Positions 15,788 through 23,833 of a stretch of DNA of 64,000 bases are shown one piece after another. Within the stretch, counting starts at the first letter, position 1; every line of letters starts with the position of its first letter. A model generated the notes under the pieces. The model worked only from the letters and a program-made list of their open reading frames with translations. It was not told the DNA's origin and ran no database searches. Both the position numbers and the translations under genes were made by a program. The DNA is from Sphaerisporangium rubeum (GTDB lineage: Bacteria > Actinomycetota > Actinomycetes > Streptosporangiales > Streptosporangiaceae): positions 6,688,501 to 6,752,500 of the forward strand of contig NZ_JACHIU010000001.1 in the NCBI RefSeq assembly GCF_014207705.1, in the 5' to 3' direction.

Positions 15788-17541
15788 CACGGCCGGCGCG
15801 GCGTGCCGTGCCAGCTCTCCCACAAAGCGGCGTACGCGCCGCCTGCGGCGACCAGCTCGTCGTGCGAGCCGAGCTCGCTGACCCGGCCGTCCTCGACGAC
15901 GGCCACCCGGTCGGCGTCGTGCGCGGTGTACAGGCGGTGCGCGATGGCGATCACCGTGCGGCCCTCCAGCACGGCGGCCAGCGACCGCTCCAGGTGACGC
16001 GCGGCCCGCGGGTCGATCAGCGACGTGGCCTCGTCCAGCACCAACGTGTGCGGATCGGCCAGCACCAGACGGGCCAGCGCGATCTGCTGCGCCTGCGCCG
16101 GCGACACCGCGGCGCCGCCTGAACCGGCCACCGTGTCCAGCCCGTCCGGCATCGCCTCCACCCACTCCAAGGCGTCCACCGCGGCCAGCGCGGCCCGCAC
16201 CTGGTCGTCGTCCGCGCCGGGACGGCCGATCAGCACGTTGTCGCGCAACGTGCCGCGGAACACGTGATGTTCCTGCGTGACGAGCGCGACATGGCCCCGC
16301 AGATCGTCCAGCGGCAGCTCCACCAGCGACACGCCGCCGACGGTGACCGACCCCCTGCGCGGGCCGTGGATGCCGGCGAGCAGCCTGCCGAGCGTGGACT
16401 TCCCCGCGCCTGACGGCCCGACGACGGCGATCCGCTCCCCCGGCGCGACGTCCAGCGAGACGCCGTGCAGCACGTCACGGCCCTCACGGTAGGCGTACCG
16501 CACATCGGTGGCGGCGATCCGCTCCCCCTCGGGCCGGTCCGAACCCGCCGCACGGTCGTCCGGCACGTTGGCCACCCCGAGCAGCCGCGCCATCGACGCG
16601 CCGCCGACCTGCAACTCGTCCACCCAGGAGAGCAGCCGGTCCAGCGGGTCGATGAGCTGCTGCACGTACAGTGTGGCCGCCGTGACCTGGGCCAGCGACA
16701 CCCAGCCGTTGATGTGGAACAGGCCGCCGAACAGCAGCGTCGACGCCACCGGCACCGCGTAGCCGATCTCGACCGCGGGGAACCACACCGTGCGCAGCCT
16801 GAGGGTGTACCGCTCGGCGGCCCACGACCGCGCGATGTCGGTGTCGGTGCGGCGGTGCCTGCGCCGGGCCAGCCCGAACGCCTCGACGGTCCGCGCGCCT
16901 TCCACGGTCTCGCTCAGACCCTCGGTGATCTCCGCGTACGCGGCGTTCTCCCGCAGGTAGCCGTCCCTGGCCCGCTTCAGGTACCACCGGGTGGAGATCC
17001 ACAGCAGCGGCACCGCGACCAGCGACGGCACCAGCAGCAACGGCCCCACCAGGGCGAGCGCGCCGAGCACGAACGCGCCGGCCACCACCGCGATCAGCGT
17101 CTCCGGCACGGCGTGCCGCACCGTGCGCGACAACGAGTCCACGTCACGGGACGTGCGCGTCACCAGGTCACCGGTGCCGGCGCGCTCCACCGTGGACAGC
17201 GGCAACGCCAGCACACGGTCCACGAACTCCTCGCGCAGCTCGGCCAGCACCATCTCGCCGAGCTTGGCGGAGTTGTACACCGCGAAGCGCATCAGCACCG
17301 CCTGCGCGACGACGAACCCCGCGATGGCCAGCGCCACGGTGTCCACGCCGATCCCTGTGCCGTCGCGGACCCCCTCCACCAGCTCGCCGAGCAGGCGCGG
17401 CGCCGCGAGCCCCGCGACCGCCGCCAGGCCGTGCAGCCCGAGCGCGACCGCCAGGCGGCGCGGGTACTTCAGCGTCAGCCGCCGCGCGTACGCACGCACC
17501 TGCGCCTCGTCGGCGACCGGCAGAATCGTCGCCTGGCTCAT
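15787..17541 (-). CDS. ABC exporter half-transporter with intact Walker motifs
   Basis: A 584-residue ABC exporter subunit: a six-helix membrane domain (about 1-320) fused to a nucleotide-binding domain. Walker A is GPSGAGKST near residue 368 and Walker B is LVLDEATS, with the catalytic Glu present. The signature, normally LSGGQ, is degraded to VSPAQAQQ. The partner gene upstream has the opposite pattern, so the two form a heterodimer with one working ATP site. ATG 17541 starts 2 bases after the partner's stop (TGA-GC-ATG), which implies translational coupling. The substrate is unknown; drug, lipid or peptide export is usual for the family. Confidence 0.9.
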   Translation of the reverse strand: MSQATILPVADEAQVRAYARRLTLKYPRRLAVALGLHGLAAVAGLAAPRLLGELVEGVRDGTGIGVDTVALAIAGFVVAQAVLMRFAVYNSAKLGEMVLAELREEFVDRVLALPLSTVERAGTGDLVTRTSRDVDSLSRTVRHAVPETLIAVVAGAFVLGALALVGPLLLVPSLVAVPLLWISTRWYLKRARDGYLRENAAYAEITEGLSETVEGARTVEAFGLARRRHRRTDTDIARSWAAERYTLRLRTVWFPAVEIGYAVPVASTLLFGGLFHINGWVSLAQVTAATLYVQQLIDPLDRLLSWVDELQVGGASMARLLGVANVPDDRAAGSDRPEGERIAATDVRYAYREGRDVLHGVSLDVAPGERIAVVGPSGAGKSTLGRLLAGIHGPRRGSVTVGGVSLVELPLDDLRGHVALVTQEHHVFRGTLRDNVLIGRPGADDDQVRAALAAVDALEWVEAMPDGLDTVAGSGGAAVSPAQAQQIALARLVLADPHTLVLDEATSLIDPRAARHLERSLAAVLEGRTVIAIAHRLYTAHDADRVAVVEDGRVSELGSHDELVAAGGAYAALWESWHGTPRRP

Positions 17542-17543
17542 GC

Positions 17544-19238
17544 TCAGTCCTCCCCTCGGGTGACGGTCGCGGCATAGGCCGGTTCTGTGGCCATCAGTGT
17601 GCGGTGCGAGCCCTCGGCCAGCACCGTGCCGTCCTTCACGAAGACCACGTGGTCGGCGCGGTCCAGCATCAACGGGCTGGTGGCGCACACCAGCGTCGTA
17701 CGGCCCGCGCGGGCCTTGGCGAGCCGGTCGGCGATGCGCGCCTCGGTGTGCGCGTCCACCGCGCTCGTCGGCTCCACCAGGATCAGCACCTCGGGGTCGG
17801 CGAGCAACGCGCGCACCAGGCGCAGCCGCTGCTGCTGGCCGCCGGAGAACTCCCTGCCTGCCTCGGCGACCCGCGACTCCAGCCCGTCCGGCAGCGCCTC
17901 GACGATGTCCTCGGCCGCGGCGGCGTGCAGCGCGTCCGCCACCTCGTCGTCGGTCGCCGTCCCCTTCGGGTCGAGCTCGTCGCGCAGCCGTCCGCTGAAC
18001 AGCCTGGCGTCGTTGCCGGCCACCAGGACGCGTTCGCGCACCTCGGCAGGCGCCATGTCCTTCAGCGGCACCCCGCCGTACGTCACGTCACCCTCGGCGT
18101 ACCGGCCGAGCCGGTCGGCCACCGCGATGGCGTCCTCCGGCATCGCGCACGCCAGCGCCGTCAGCCGTCCCGGCCGTACGACCACACCCGACGCGGCGTC
18201 GGCCAGGTCCCCCGGTTCGCGCGGCCCGAGTGCTGTACCGCCGGTGATCTCCGGCTCCAGGGTGAGAACGCGGACCACCCTGCGTGCGGACACGTGCCCC
18301 TTGGTGATCTTGTCGGCGGACTCGGTCAGCGTGCGCAACGGCCCCACCAGGAACAACGCGTACCCGTAGAACGACACGAGCTGGCCCACGGTGATGGCGC
18401 CGTCCATGGCGAGGTGTGCCCCCTGCCACGTGACGAACGCGATGAGGATGCCGGGCAGCAGCAACTGCGCGCCTTCCAGCGCCGCGTCCACCGACGCGAC
18501 CCGCACCCCGGCCGCACGCACCCGCTGCGACTCCTCGCGGTACCGCTCGGTGAACACCTGCTCGCCACCGATGCCACGCAGCACCCGCAACCCCGCCACG
18601 ATGTCCCCGGCCCGGGTCGCGAGATCTCCCTGCAGCTCACGCTGCGCGTGCTGCCGGCGATGCAACGGCCGCAGCAGCGGCGCGACCGCCGCCGCCATCA
18701 GCGGCACACCGATCAGCACCATCAGGCCGAGCCGCGCGGAAGTGTTCAGCATGATCACCGTGACCGCGCCGATCGCCACCAGCGCGCCGACACCACGCGA
18801 CAAAATCTCCAAGGCGTTGCCGATGTGCGCGATGTCGGAGTTGCCGACGCTGATCACCTCACCGGTGGACAGCCGTTTCGGCAACGTCGCGCCGAGCCTG
18901 GTGGCCTGGCGAACCGTCACCTGCACCGTGCGGTACGCCGCGCAGAGCCAGTTGTACACAGCCGACCGGTGCCGCATGACGCCGGTGAACGCGCCGAAGC
19001 AGCCGAGACCGAGCACGACGAACGACCAGCGGACCAGCCCCCCGGCGTCCTGGACGGTGAGACTGTCGACGGCCCTGCCGACGGCCGCCGGCACGAGAGC
19101 CTGAGCGAGCCACCACAGAATCGCGAACCCGATGCCGCTGAACAGCGGCACGGGCTGACCGCGGACGATCCACCACAGGTAGTGGAAGGGTCCGCGGGCA
19201 TCGGGAACGCCGGGATCGGCGAGAGGCAGGGAGCGCAT
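17544..19238 (-). CDS. ABC exporter half-transporter with degenerate ATP-binding motifs
   Basis: A 564-residue partner subunit with a membrane domain over about residues 1-310 and a nucleotide-binding domain after it. The Walker A loop is absent: where GxxGxGKS is expected the protein reads ACAMPEDAIAV. Walker B lacks its aspartate (ILVEPTSAVD). The signature FSGGQQQR is intact. It therefore contributes the signature to the partner's working site and cannot bind ATP normally at its own. This is the expected asymmetry of heterodimeric exporters, but more extreme. The first gene of the pair; ATG 19238. Confidence 0.9.
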   Translation of the reverse strand: MRSLPLADPGVPDARGPFHYLWWIVRGQPVPLFSGIGFAILWWLAQALVPAAVGRAVDSLTVQDAGGLVRWSFVVLGLGCFGAFTGVMRHRSAVYNWLCAAYRTVQVTVRQATRLGATLPKRLSTGEVISVGNSDIAHIGNALEILSRGVGALVAIGAVTVIMLNTSARLGLMVLIGVPLMAAAVAPLLRPLHRRQHAQRELQGDLATRAGDIVAGLRVLRGIGGEQVFTERYREESQRVRAAGVRVASVDAALEGAQLLLPGILIAFVTWQGAHLAMDGAITVGQLVSFYGYALFLVGPLRTLTESADKITKGHVSARRVVRVLTLEPEITGGTALGPREPGDLADAASGVVVRPGRLTALACAMPEDAIAVADRLGRYAEGDVTYGGVPLKDMAPAEVRERVLVAGNDARLFSGRLRDELDPKGTATDDEVADALHAAAAEDIVEALPDGLESRVAEAGREFSGGQQQRLRLVRALLADPEVLILVEPTSAVDAHTEARIADRLAKARAGRTTLVCATSPLMLDRADHVVFVKDGTVLAEGSHRTLMATEPAYAATVTRGED

Positions 19239-19415
19239 GGCCTATCCAGGCTGAGGCACCGGCAGCCGGAGCGGCAAACCATTTTCCCCCCGGCAGCAGG
19301 TCACGGCGGGTCAGACCACGACCCCTGCCGTGAGCGACCGGACAGAGGTCGCGGCCGTTCCGTGGTCCACCCCGCAGCCGCTCACCGGCCCTTCCGTCCG
19401 GCCCCCGACCGATCC

Positions 19416-19462
19416 GTCAACCAAGGTTGACACCTCAAGACTGTCAACCTATATTGACACTT
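19416..19462 (+). promoter_or_regulatory. Consensus promoter overlapping an operator, leaderless start
   Basis: TTGACA (19427-19432) and TATATT (19450-19455) are exactly 17 bases apart, a near-perfect sigma-70 promoter. The predicted start falls at about 19462-19463, on the ATG of the HTH gene, so the mRNA is probably leaderless; no ribosome site exists. Four half-sites of one motif overlay it: GTCAACC (19416), GGTTGACA (19425), TGTCAACC (19442) and ATTGACA (19453). They make perfect inverted repeats with 2- and 9-base gaps. The HTH product is the obvious candidate ligand. Confidence 0.75.
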
Positions 19463-19699
19463 ATGAGCGACACAGCCCAGCTGGCCTCCGACGCGAGCAG
19501 CCGCGACCCCGCCGTCGGCCTCCGCGCCGTACGAGCCCTGCGCGTCCTCGTCGACCGCCTCGAAGCCCTCCAGGTCGACAACGCGCGCGACCAGGGCTGG
19601 TCCTGGCAGGAGATCGCCGTCCTCCTCGGCGTCACCCGCCAGGCCGTCCACAAGAAATACGCCGGCGGCCGCGGCCTCCTCCGCCGCCACGACAACTGA
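19463..19699 (+). CDS. Small helix-turn-helix regulator
   Basis: A 78-residue protein, mostly one helix-turn-helix. A helical N-terminal half (AVRALRVLVDRLEALQ) probably dimerises. It is followed by WSWQEIAVLLGVTRQAVHKKY, a classic HTH with the recognition helix at about residues 52-66. ATG 19463 is chosen over an upstream TTG because the promoter places the transcript start on it. It lies 25 bp before the Clp N-terminal domain gene, and the pair should be one operon. The overlapping inverted repeats at its own promoter suggest autorepression. Confidence 0.85.
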   Translation: MSDTAQLASDASSRDPAVGLRAVRALRVLVDRLEALQVDNARDQGWSWQEIAVLLGVTRQAVHKKYAGGRGLLRRHDN

Positions 19700-19724
19700 C
19701 CCCACCTATCGGGAAGGCCCTTCC

Positions 19725-20273
19725 ATGTTCGAGCGCTTCACCCAGGAAGCCCGCCAGGCCGTCGTACGGGCCCAAGAGGAGTCAAAGCCCTTCGGCCACT
19801 CTCACATCGGCACAGAACACCTGCTCCTAGCCCTCCTCCACCAACCCGACTCCCTACCCGCACGCGTACTCCAACGCCACGGCGTCACCCACACCACCGC
19901 CGCCGAAGCCATAACCCACCTCGTCCCCAAAGCAGAAGACCTCGACGCCGAAGCCCTCAGTTCCATCGGCATCGACCTCGACGCCATCCGCGAGAAAGTC
20001 GAAGCCGCCTTCGGCCCCGGCGCTCTCGACCGCAAACCCACACCATCCCGCCGCCGCCTCCTCGTCGGCCACACCCCCTTCACCTCCCGCGCCAAGAAGG
20101 TCCTGGAACTCTCCCTCCGCGAAGCCATAGCCCTCAAACACCGCGAGATCACCAGCGGCCACCTCCTCCTCGGCCTCATCCGCGAAGGCCAGGGCCTCGC
20201 CGCCAAGGTCCTCACCGACGCGCACGTGGACCTCCCGGCCCTCCGCCAGGAGATCAAGGCCGAGCTACGTTGA
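19725..20273 (+). CDS. Clp N-terminal (double repeat) domain protein
   Basis: A 182-residue protein with two copies of the Clp N-terminal repeat, the substrate- or adaptor-binding domain of ClpA/ClpC. The first is at about 1-70 (FTQEARQAVVRAQEES ... HIGTEHLLLALL), the second at about 105-180 (FTSRAKKVLELSLREA ... ITSGHLLLGLI). There is no AAA+ ATPase domain. It could sequester or deliver substrates or adaptors of a Clp protease as a free-standing N domain. It is co-transcribed with the HTH gene 25 bp upstream. Codons are strongly C-ending. Confidence 0.9.
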   Translation: MFERFTQEARQAVVRAQEESKPFGHSHIGTEHLLLALLHQPDSLPARVLQRHGVTHTTAAEAITHLVPKAEDLDAEALSSIGIDLDAIREKVEAAFGPGALDRKPTPSRRRLLVGHTPFTSRAKKVLELSLREAIALKHREITSGHLLLGLIREGQGLAAKVLTDAHVDLPALRQEIKAELR

Positions 20274-20283
20274 GTTCCATCTC

Positions 20284-21579
20284 TCATCTTTGGGGACGGG
20301 CTGGGACCACGCGCCTTGGTGCCGACTCCCGGGTATCCCAGCGGGTACTGGCCAGGCGGCGTTCGGTGAGTGTGAGCAGGTCGAAAACGTCAAGAGCGAG
20401 ATATCCGGTGGTGTTCCGCTCCACCTGCTTGGGCTGAAGGATGCCTGCCCCGGCCAGTTCCTCCAGAGCCTGGCGCGCAGCGGGATGCGTGATCGACAGG
20501 AGACGTTGCACGGTACGGGCAGTAACGACCGGGGCCGCCAGCAGCAGGTCCAGCAGCCGGGTCACCGCAGAACCGGCCCTGGGAACGGGCCGAAGTCCTC
20601 GCGATTCCCTATGAGCCCTGTGCCGCTCATCCCATTCCTCACGCAACTCGCCGAGTTCGTCCGCGAAGGCCTCGGCCTGTTCGGCCGCGGTGGCGGCCGC
20701 CGTGAGAAAAACCCGCAACCAGCCATCCACGCCGGTCTGCCCCTCCGGCGAGGTGGCAGCACCGCTGTATCGGTACGCGGTCAGCCCCTCAACGTACGTG
20801 TCCGACCTGGTGAGCAGCACCAGACTGATAGGCAGAACCGCGCCACGGGTCAGCCCTCGCCTCGCCAGTACCGTGTGGATCAGCGCTCGGCCCACTCTGC
20901 CGTTCCCGTCGGTGAACGGATGGATGGTCTCGAACTGCGCATGCACCAGTCCTGCCTGCACGAGCGGCGCATGCTCCGCGCCGTTGAGGTAGGTCGCGAG
21001 ATCACCCATCAGTCCCGGAACCTCTCCTTGCGGAGGTGGCACGAACTCCGCGTCCAGAGGATGCCACGAACTGCCGCCGACCCAGTTCTGAACGTCGCGC
21101 AGCCCATGGTGACGCTCCTCTGGGAGCAGCGAACGATGGAGATCGATCACATCGTCCACGGAAACCACATCGCGACCGACCAGGTCCGTGACCGCACGCT
21201 GTAGCGCCGCGACATTGTTGGCGACGAGCCGCGCCGTCGCCGTGAACCCTTTCGAGACTCCCGCGTCCTGATCCGCGAGTTCAGCCAGCGCGACCTGCTG
21301 CGGGGACGCCTGCAAACCCTCTATCCGTGACGAGGCGATCGCCTCAGACCGGAGCAGGAACCTCGCCAAGCCGTCAACGCCATGCCCGGCAGGATGCCCA
21401 GCGAGCCGCCTCACCGCCGCCTCCGCGTCGGCGGCCAGCCGTGCCGTCCCCTCCGAGAGGACCAACTCTCTTCGGACGAGCCGATCGGGAACATAAGGCC
21501 GGTAGACACCACCTCGCCTGTCCCGACGGGACGGCGCGTCCCATGCCGCAGGCCAGGATGCCTCCAGATACCTGGCCAT
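20284..21579 (-). CDS. Fic family protein (class II, self-inhibited)
   Basis: A 431-residue Fic-domain protein, an enzyme family that usually transfers AMP from ATP to a hydroxyl of a target protein. The catalytic motif is HPFTDGNGRVGR at about 220-231, complete with His, Glu/Asp position, Gly-Asn-Gly and Arg. An N-terminal inhibitory motif, SSRIEG at about 83-88, matches the (S/T)xxxE(G/N) helix that blocks ATP in class II Fic proteins. A C-terminal winged helix is likely at about 335-390 (TARTVQRLLSITHPAARQAL). There is no adjacent antitoxin, as expected for class II. The stop converges on the Clp-N gene 10 bp away. The target is unknown. Confidence 0.9.
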   Translation of the reverse strand: MARYLEASWPAAWDAPSRRDRRGGVYRPYVPDRLVRRELVLSEGTARLAADAEAAVRRLAGHPAGHGVDGLARFLLRSEAIASSRIEGLQASPQQVALAELADQDAGVSKGFTATARLVANNVAALQRAVTDLVGRDVVSVDDVIDLHRSLLPEERHHGLRDVQNWVGGSSWHPLDAEFVPPPQGEVPGLMGDLATYLNGAEHAPLVQAGLVHAQFETIHPFTDGNGRVGRALIHTVLARRGLTRGAVLPISLVLLTRSDTYVEGLTAYRYSGAATSPEGQTGVDGWLRVFLTAAATAAEQAEAFADELGELREEWDERHRAHRESRGLRPVPRAGSAVTRLLDLLLAAPVVTARTVQRLLSITHPAARQALEELAGAGILQPKQVERNTTGYLALDVFDLLTLTERRLASTRWDTRESAPRRVVPARPQR

Positions 21580-21619
21580 GGCGTCTTATCCCTTCACTCC
21601 TCCGCCTTCCATGAAAGGA

Positions 21620-21634
21620 TAAGGCGTTTCCTTA
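21620..21634. promoter_or_regulatory. Palindrome upstream of the Fic gene
   Basis: TAAGG-CGTTT-CCTTA, a perfect 5-5-5 inverted repeat 41 bases upstream of ATG 21579, within an AT-rich stretch that also repeats GATAAGG. It could be an operator, perhaps for the winged helix of the Fic protein. Confidence 0.35.
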
Positions 21635-21734
21635 CACACACGGTCAGCAAAGATAAGGATACGATCACGCGTTGTCCCCAGTCAGGCACTTCGCGTTATT
21701 AATCGGCAGCCCCATACCGACTCACCAAAGCAAG

Positions 21735-21763
21735 CGGCACCCGCCCCAGCGGAACGGGTGCCG
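21735..21763 (-). terminator. Hairpin terminator of the secreted metalloprotease gene
   Basis: CGGCACCCG and CGGGTGCCG pair perfectly over 9 positions around an 11-base loop, 13 bases past the stop at 21776. The U-tract is weak. Confidence 0.65.
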
Positions 21764-21775
21764 GTCGACATGTGG

Positions 21776-23149
21776 TCAGCCGTTGAGGCGGCAGCCGTCG
21801 GTGGTCTTGCCGTTGTTGCACTGGTTGAGCTGGAGACTGTCGAGGATGTAGGCGAAGGTCTGGCCCGAGGGGCTCACGACCGAGAGCTGGACGGAGGTGG
21901 CTCCGGTGGGGGCCAGCGCGGAGACGTTGTACTCCTGCCAGCCGGTCGTGAGGGCGATCAGGGAGCTGTCGCTGTTGGACAGCAGGGTGTTGGACGAGTT
22001 GTACCAGGACATCCGCAGTTTGACGTTGCCTGAGGTGCCGGTGGTGAGGCGCGCGAAGAACTTGTAGCGCTGGCCGGCGGTCACCGCGGGCTTGCGGGTG
22101 ACCGAGACGAAGCCGTCGGCGTACGCCTGGACGTTCATGGTGAGCGAACGGCGGCCGTCGTAGTAGCGGGCCGAGGTGTTGGAGTCCGGGCCCGGCGGGG
22201 TGACCTGCATCCAGCCGCCACCGGAGACCGAGAAGGCCGTCGGGGTGCTGTACGGCGTGTTGGCCTCGATGGTGCGTTCCTGCGCGGTCAGCAGGTCGTT
22301 GCTGTACCCCACGTCACAACAGGTCGGGGTGGTGAACATCGAGTAGTTGGCGAGGTTCAGGTACCGGGTGTCGGGATAGGCGGAGGTGTAGAACGACGCC
22401 GTGGTCTCGCTCGGGTCGTAGTAGGTGTTGAACTCCTGGTCGAGCTGCCAGTCGTTGTACTGGCTGATCATGATGTCGTTGAGCGAGAAGCTGTTGGGAA
22501 CCTCGCTCACCTTGGCGTGGTCCACGTCGTACAGGTGGATCAGCTCGTGCATCATCGTGGCGGCGTCCCAGTCGTCGGTGGTCGCCACACACACCGTGCC
22601 GCAGTGCGCCGTCGCGGTGCCGTCGAAGTCCTCGAACACCACGTACTTACGGTTCGCGTTGCCCCACCCGGCCGCGGCCAGGTCGTCGGCGACGATGTAC
22701 GGCGAGGTCTCGCCGCCGATGACCCCGTTCGGGATCTTCACCGGGATGACGAGCGCCTGCGCGTACCCCGAGTAGGTCGAGGTGTCGTAGCCGGTCCGGC
22801 AGCTCGTCTTGATGTGCTGGTCGTAGTTGGTGGACTCGTCGAGGATCCAGTCCATGCGGTCGACCATCTTGGCGATCTGGTTGACGTAGGTCGAGTAGTT
22901 GTTCCCGTTGCCGTCATGCCAGGCGTAGATCACCTGAATGGCCGGGGTGCTGGACGAGGCGTTCTTGGGGTCCGACAGCGTGGTCGTACAGCCGCGCTTC
23001 GGGACGTCGGCGTCCACCGGCTGCGCGTAGGGGGCCTGCGCCTCGGTCCCGATGGGGTTGAAGACGGCATGCGCAGGGCTCGCCGCCAGCACGACGGCCA
23101 TCGCGGTCGCGACCGCACCGGCCACGAGACGCCTGATTTGTAATGACAA
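21776..23149 (-). CDS. Secreted zinc-metalloprotease-like protein with C-terminal beta-sandwich
   Basis: A 457-residue exported protein. A signal peptide of about 28 residues ends ASPAHA-VF. The central domain contains MMHELIHLYDVDH at about 210-222, an HExxH zinc motif with a further acidic/His cluster that may supply the third ligand. The C-terminal 130 residues (RYYDGRRSLTMNVQ ... YILDSLQL) have the pattern of a CenC-like carbohydrate-binding or similar beta-sandwich. TTG 23149 is chosen as the start because GGGAGG lies 6 bases upstream and it gives a clean signal peptide; longer frames do not. The exact peptidase family is not recognised. A surface or extracellular role is likely. Confidence 0.75.
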   Translation of the reverse strand: MSLQIRRLVAGAVATAMAVVLAASPAHAVFNPIGTEAQAPYAQPVDADVPKRGCTTTLSDPKNASSSTPAIQVIYAWHDGNGNNYSTYVNQIAKMVDRMDWILDESTNYDQHIKTSCRTGYDTSTYSGYAQALVIPVKIPNGVIGGETSPYIVADDLAAAGWGNANRKYVVFEDFDGTATAHCGTVCVATTDDWDAATMMHELIHLYDVDHAKVSEVPNSFSLNDIMISQYNDWQLDQEFNTYYDPSETTASFYTSAYPDTRYLNLANYSMFTTPTCCDVGYSNDLLTAQERTIEANTPYSTPTAFSVSGGGWMQVTPPGPDSNTSARYYDGRRSLTMNVQAYADGFVSVTRKPAVTAGQRYKFFARLTTGTSGNVKLRMSWYNSSNTLLSNSDSSLIALTTGWQEYNVSALAPTGATSVQLSVVSPSGQTFAYILDSLQLNQCNNGKTTDGCRLNG

Positions 23150-23269
23150 AGTACTCCTCCCGTAGGCCACTATCAACCCATTCCTTCCGAGTGAACGGGT
23201 TAAGTGAGCGTTACAGGAGTAGCAACTTTCGCGCAAAATTGCCAGTTTATATGAAGGTTCAACAATTCG

Positions 23270-23290
23270 TTTTGGGCCCCGGGCCCAAAA
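23270..23290. promoter_or_regulatory. 21-bp palindrome upstream of the metalloprotease gene
   Basis: TTTTGGGCCC-C-GGGCCCAAAA is a perfect 10-1-10 inverted repeat 121 bases upstream of the start codon. It lacks a following U-tract on either strand, so an operator is more likely than a terminator. Confidence 0.4.
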
Positions 23291-23395
23291 ACCTCGAACC
23301 AGGCATATAACCGGACAGCCGTGACGCGCCTCACTAAAGAACCAGAACCAGCACACCAACGTTCTCAGCTCCCCAAACCCCACCGCCGCCCTCCC

Positions 23396-23830
23396 TCAGC
23401 CGACATAAGCACCACTAACACCGCCGACATAGCCCCCATGACCCACAGCCGATAACCCACTCCGGACCACCATCACCCGACAGCCCCACCCCCACCCGGC
23501 CGCCGCCACGACCCGCACCTCCAGCCGAGGACCCCACTCCCAGCCGATCTTCGGCTCCGGACCGACATCAACTCCCGGCACCCCCACCAACACCCGACCC
23601 AGCCGACACGAGCACCGACAGCCCATGACCCCACTCCCCGGCCGACATGACCCGACAGCTCCGCCGCCACCCGGCCGCCGACCCGAGAACCCCACACCCC
23701 CTCTCCGGCTTCGGACCGACATCAGCCGACACGTGCGGCGACACGTGCGGCGACCCGATCTCGACAACGTCCCCTCGCCCTCACGTACCGCTCAGCCTGG
23801 CCCCGCCAGATCCGAACACCGACGCTCCAG
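23396..23830. repeat. C-rich non-coding region with repeated CCGACA words and a diverged duplication
   Basis: This stretch contains CCGACA or CCGACAT about ten times at irregular spacing. It also has a diverged direct duplication: about 23476-23570 and about 23648-23728 both run from CCCGACAG through a CCACCCGGCCGCC segment to GGACCGACATCA. Short frames exist but have low-complexity Gly/Arg/Val translations and no ribosome sites. No gene is called between 23150 and 23833. The 23150-23395 part should contain the metalloprotease promoter. Confidence 0.5.
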
Positions 23831-23833
23831 CCC

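Noticed and set aside
23396-23830. CRISPR-like array
   Set aside because: The CCGACA words are irregularly spaced, the longer repeat has only two diverged copies, and no cas gene is present.
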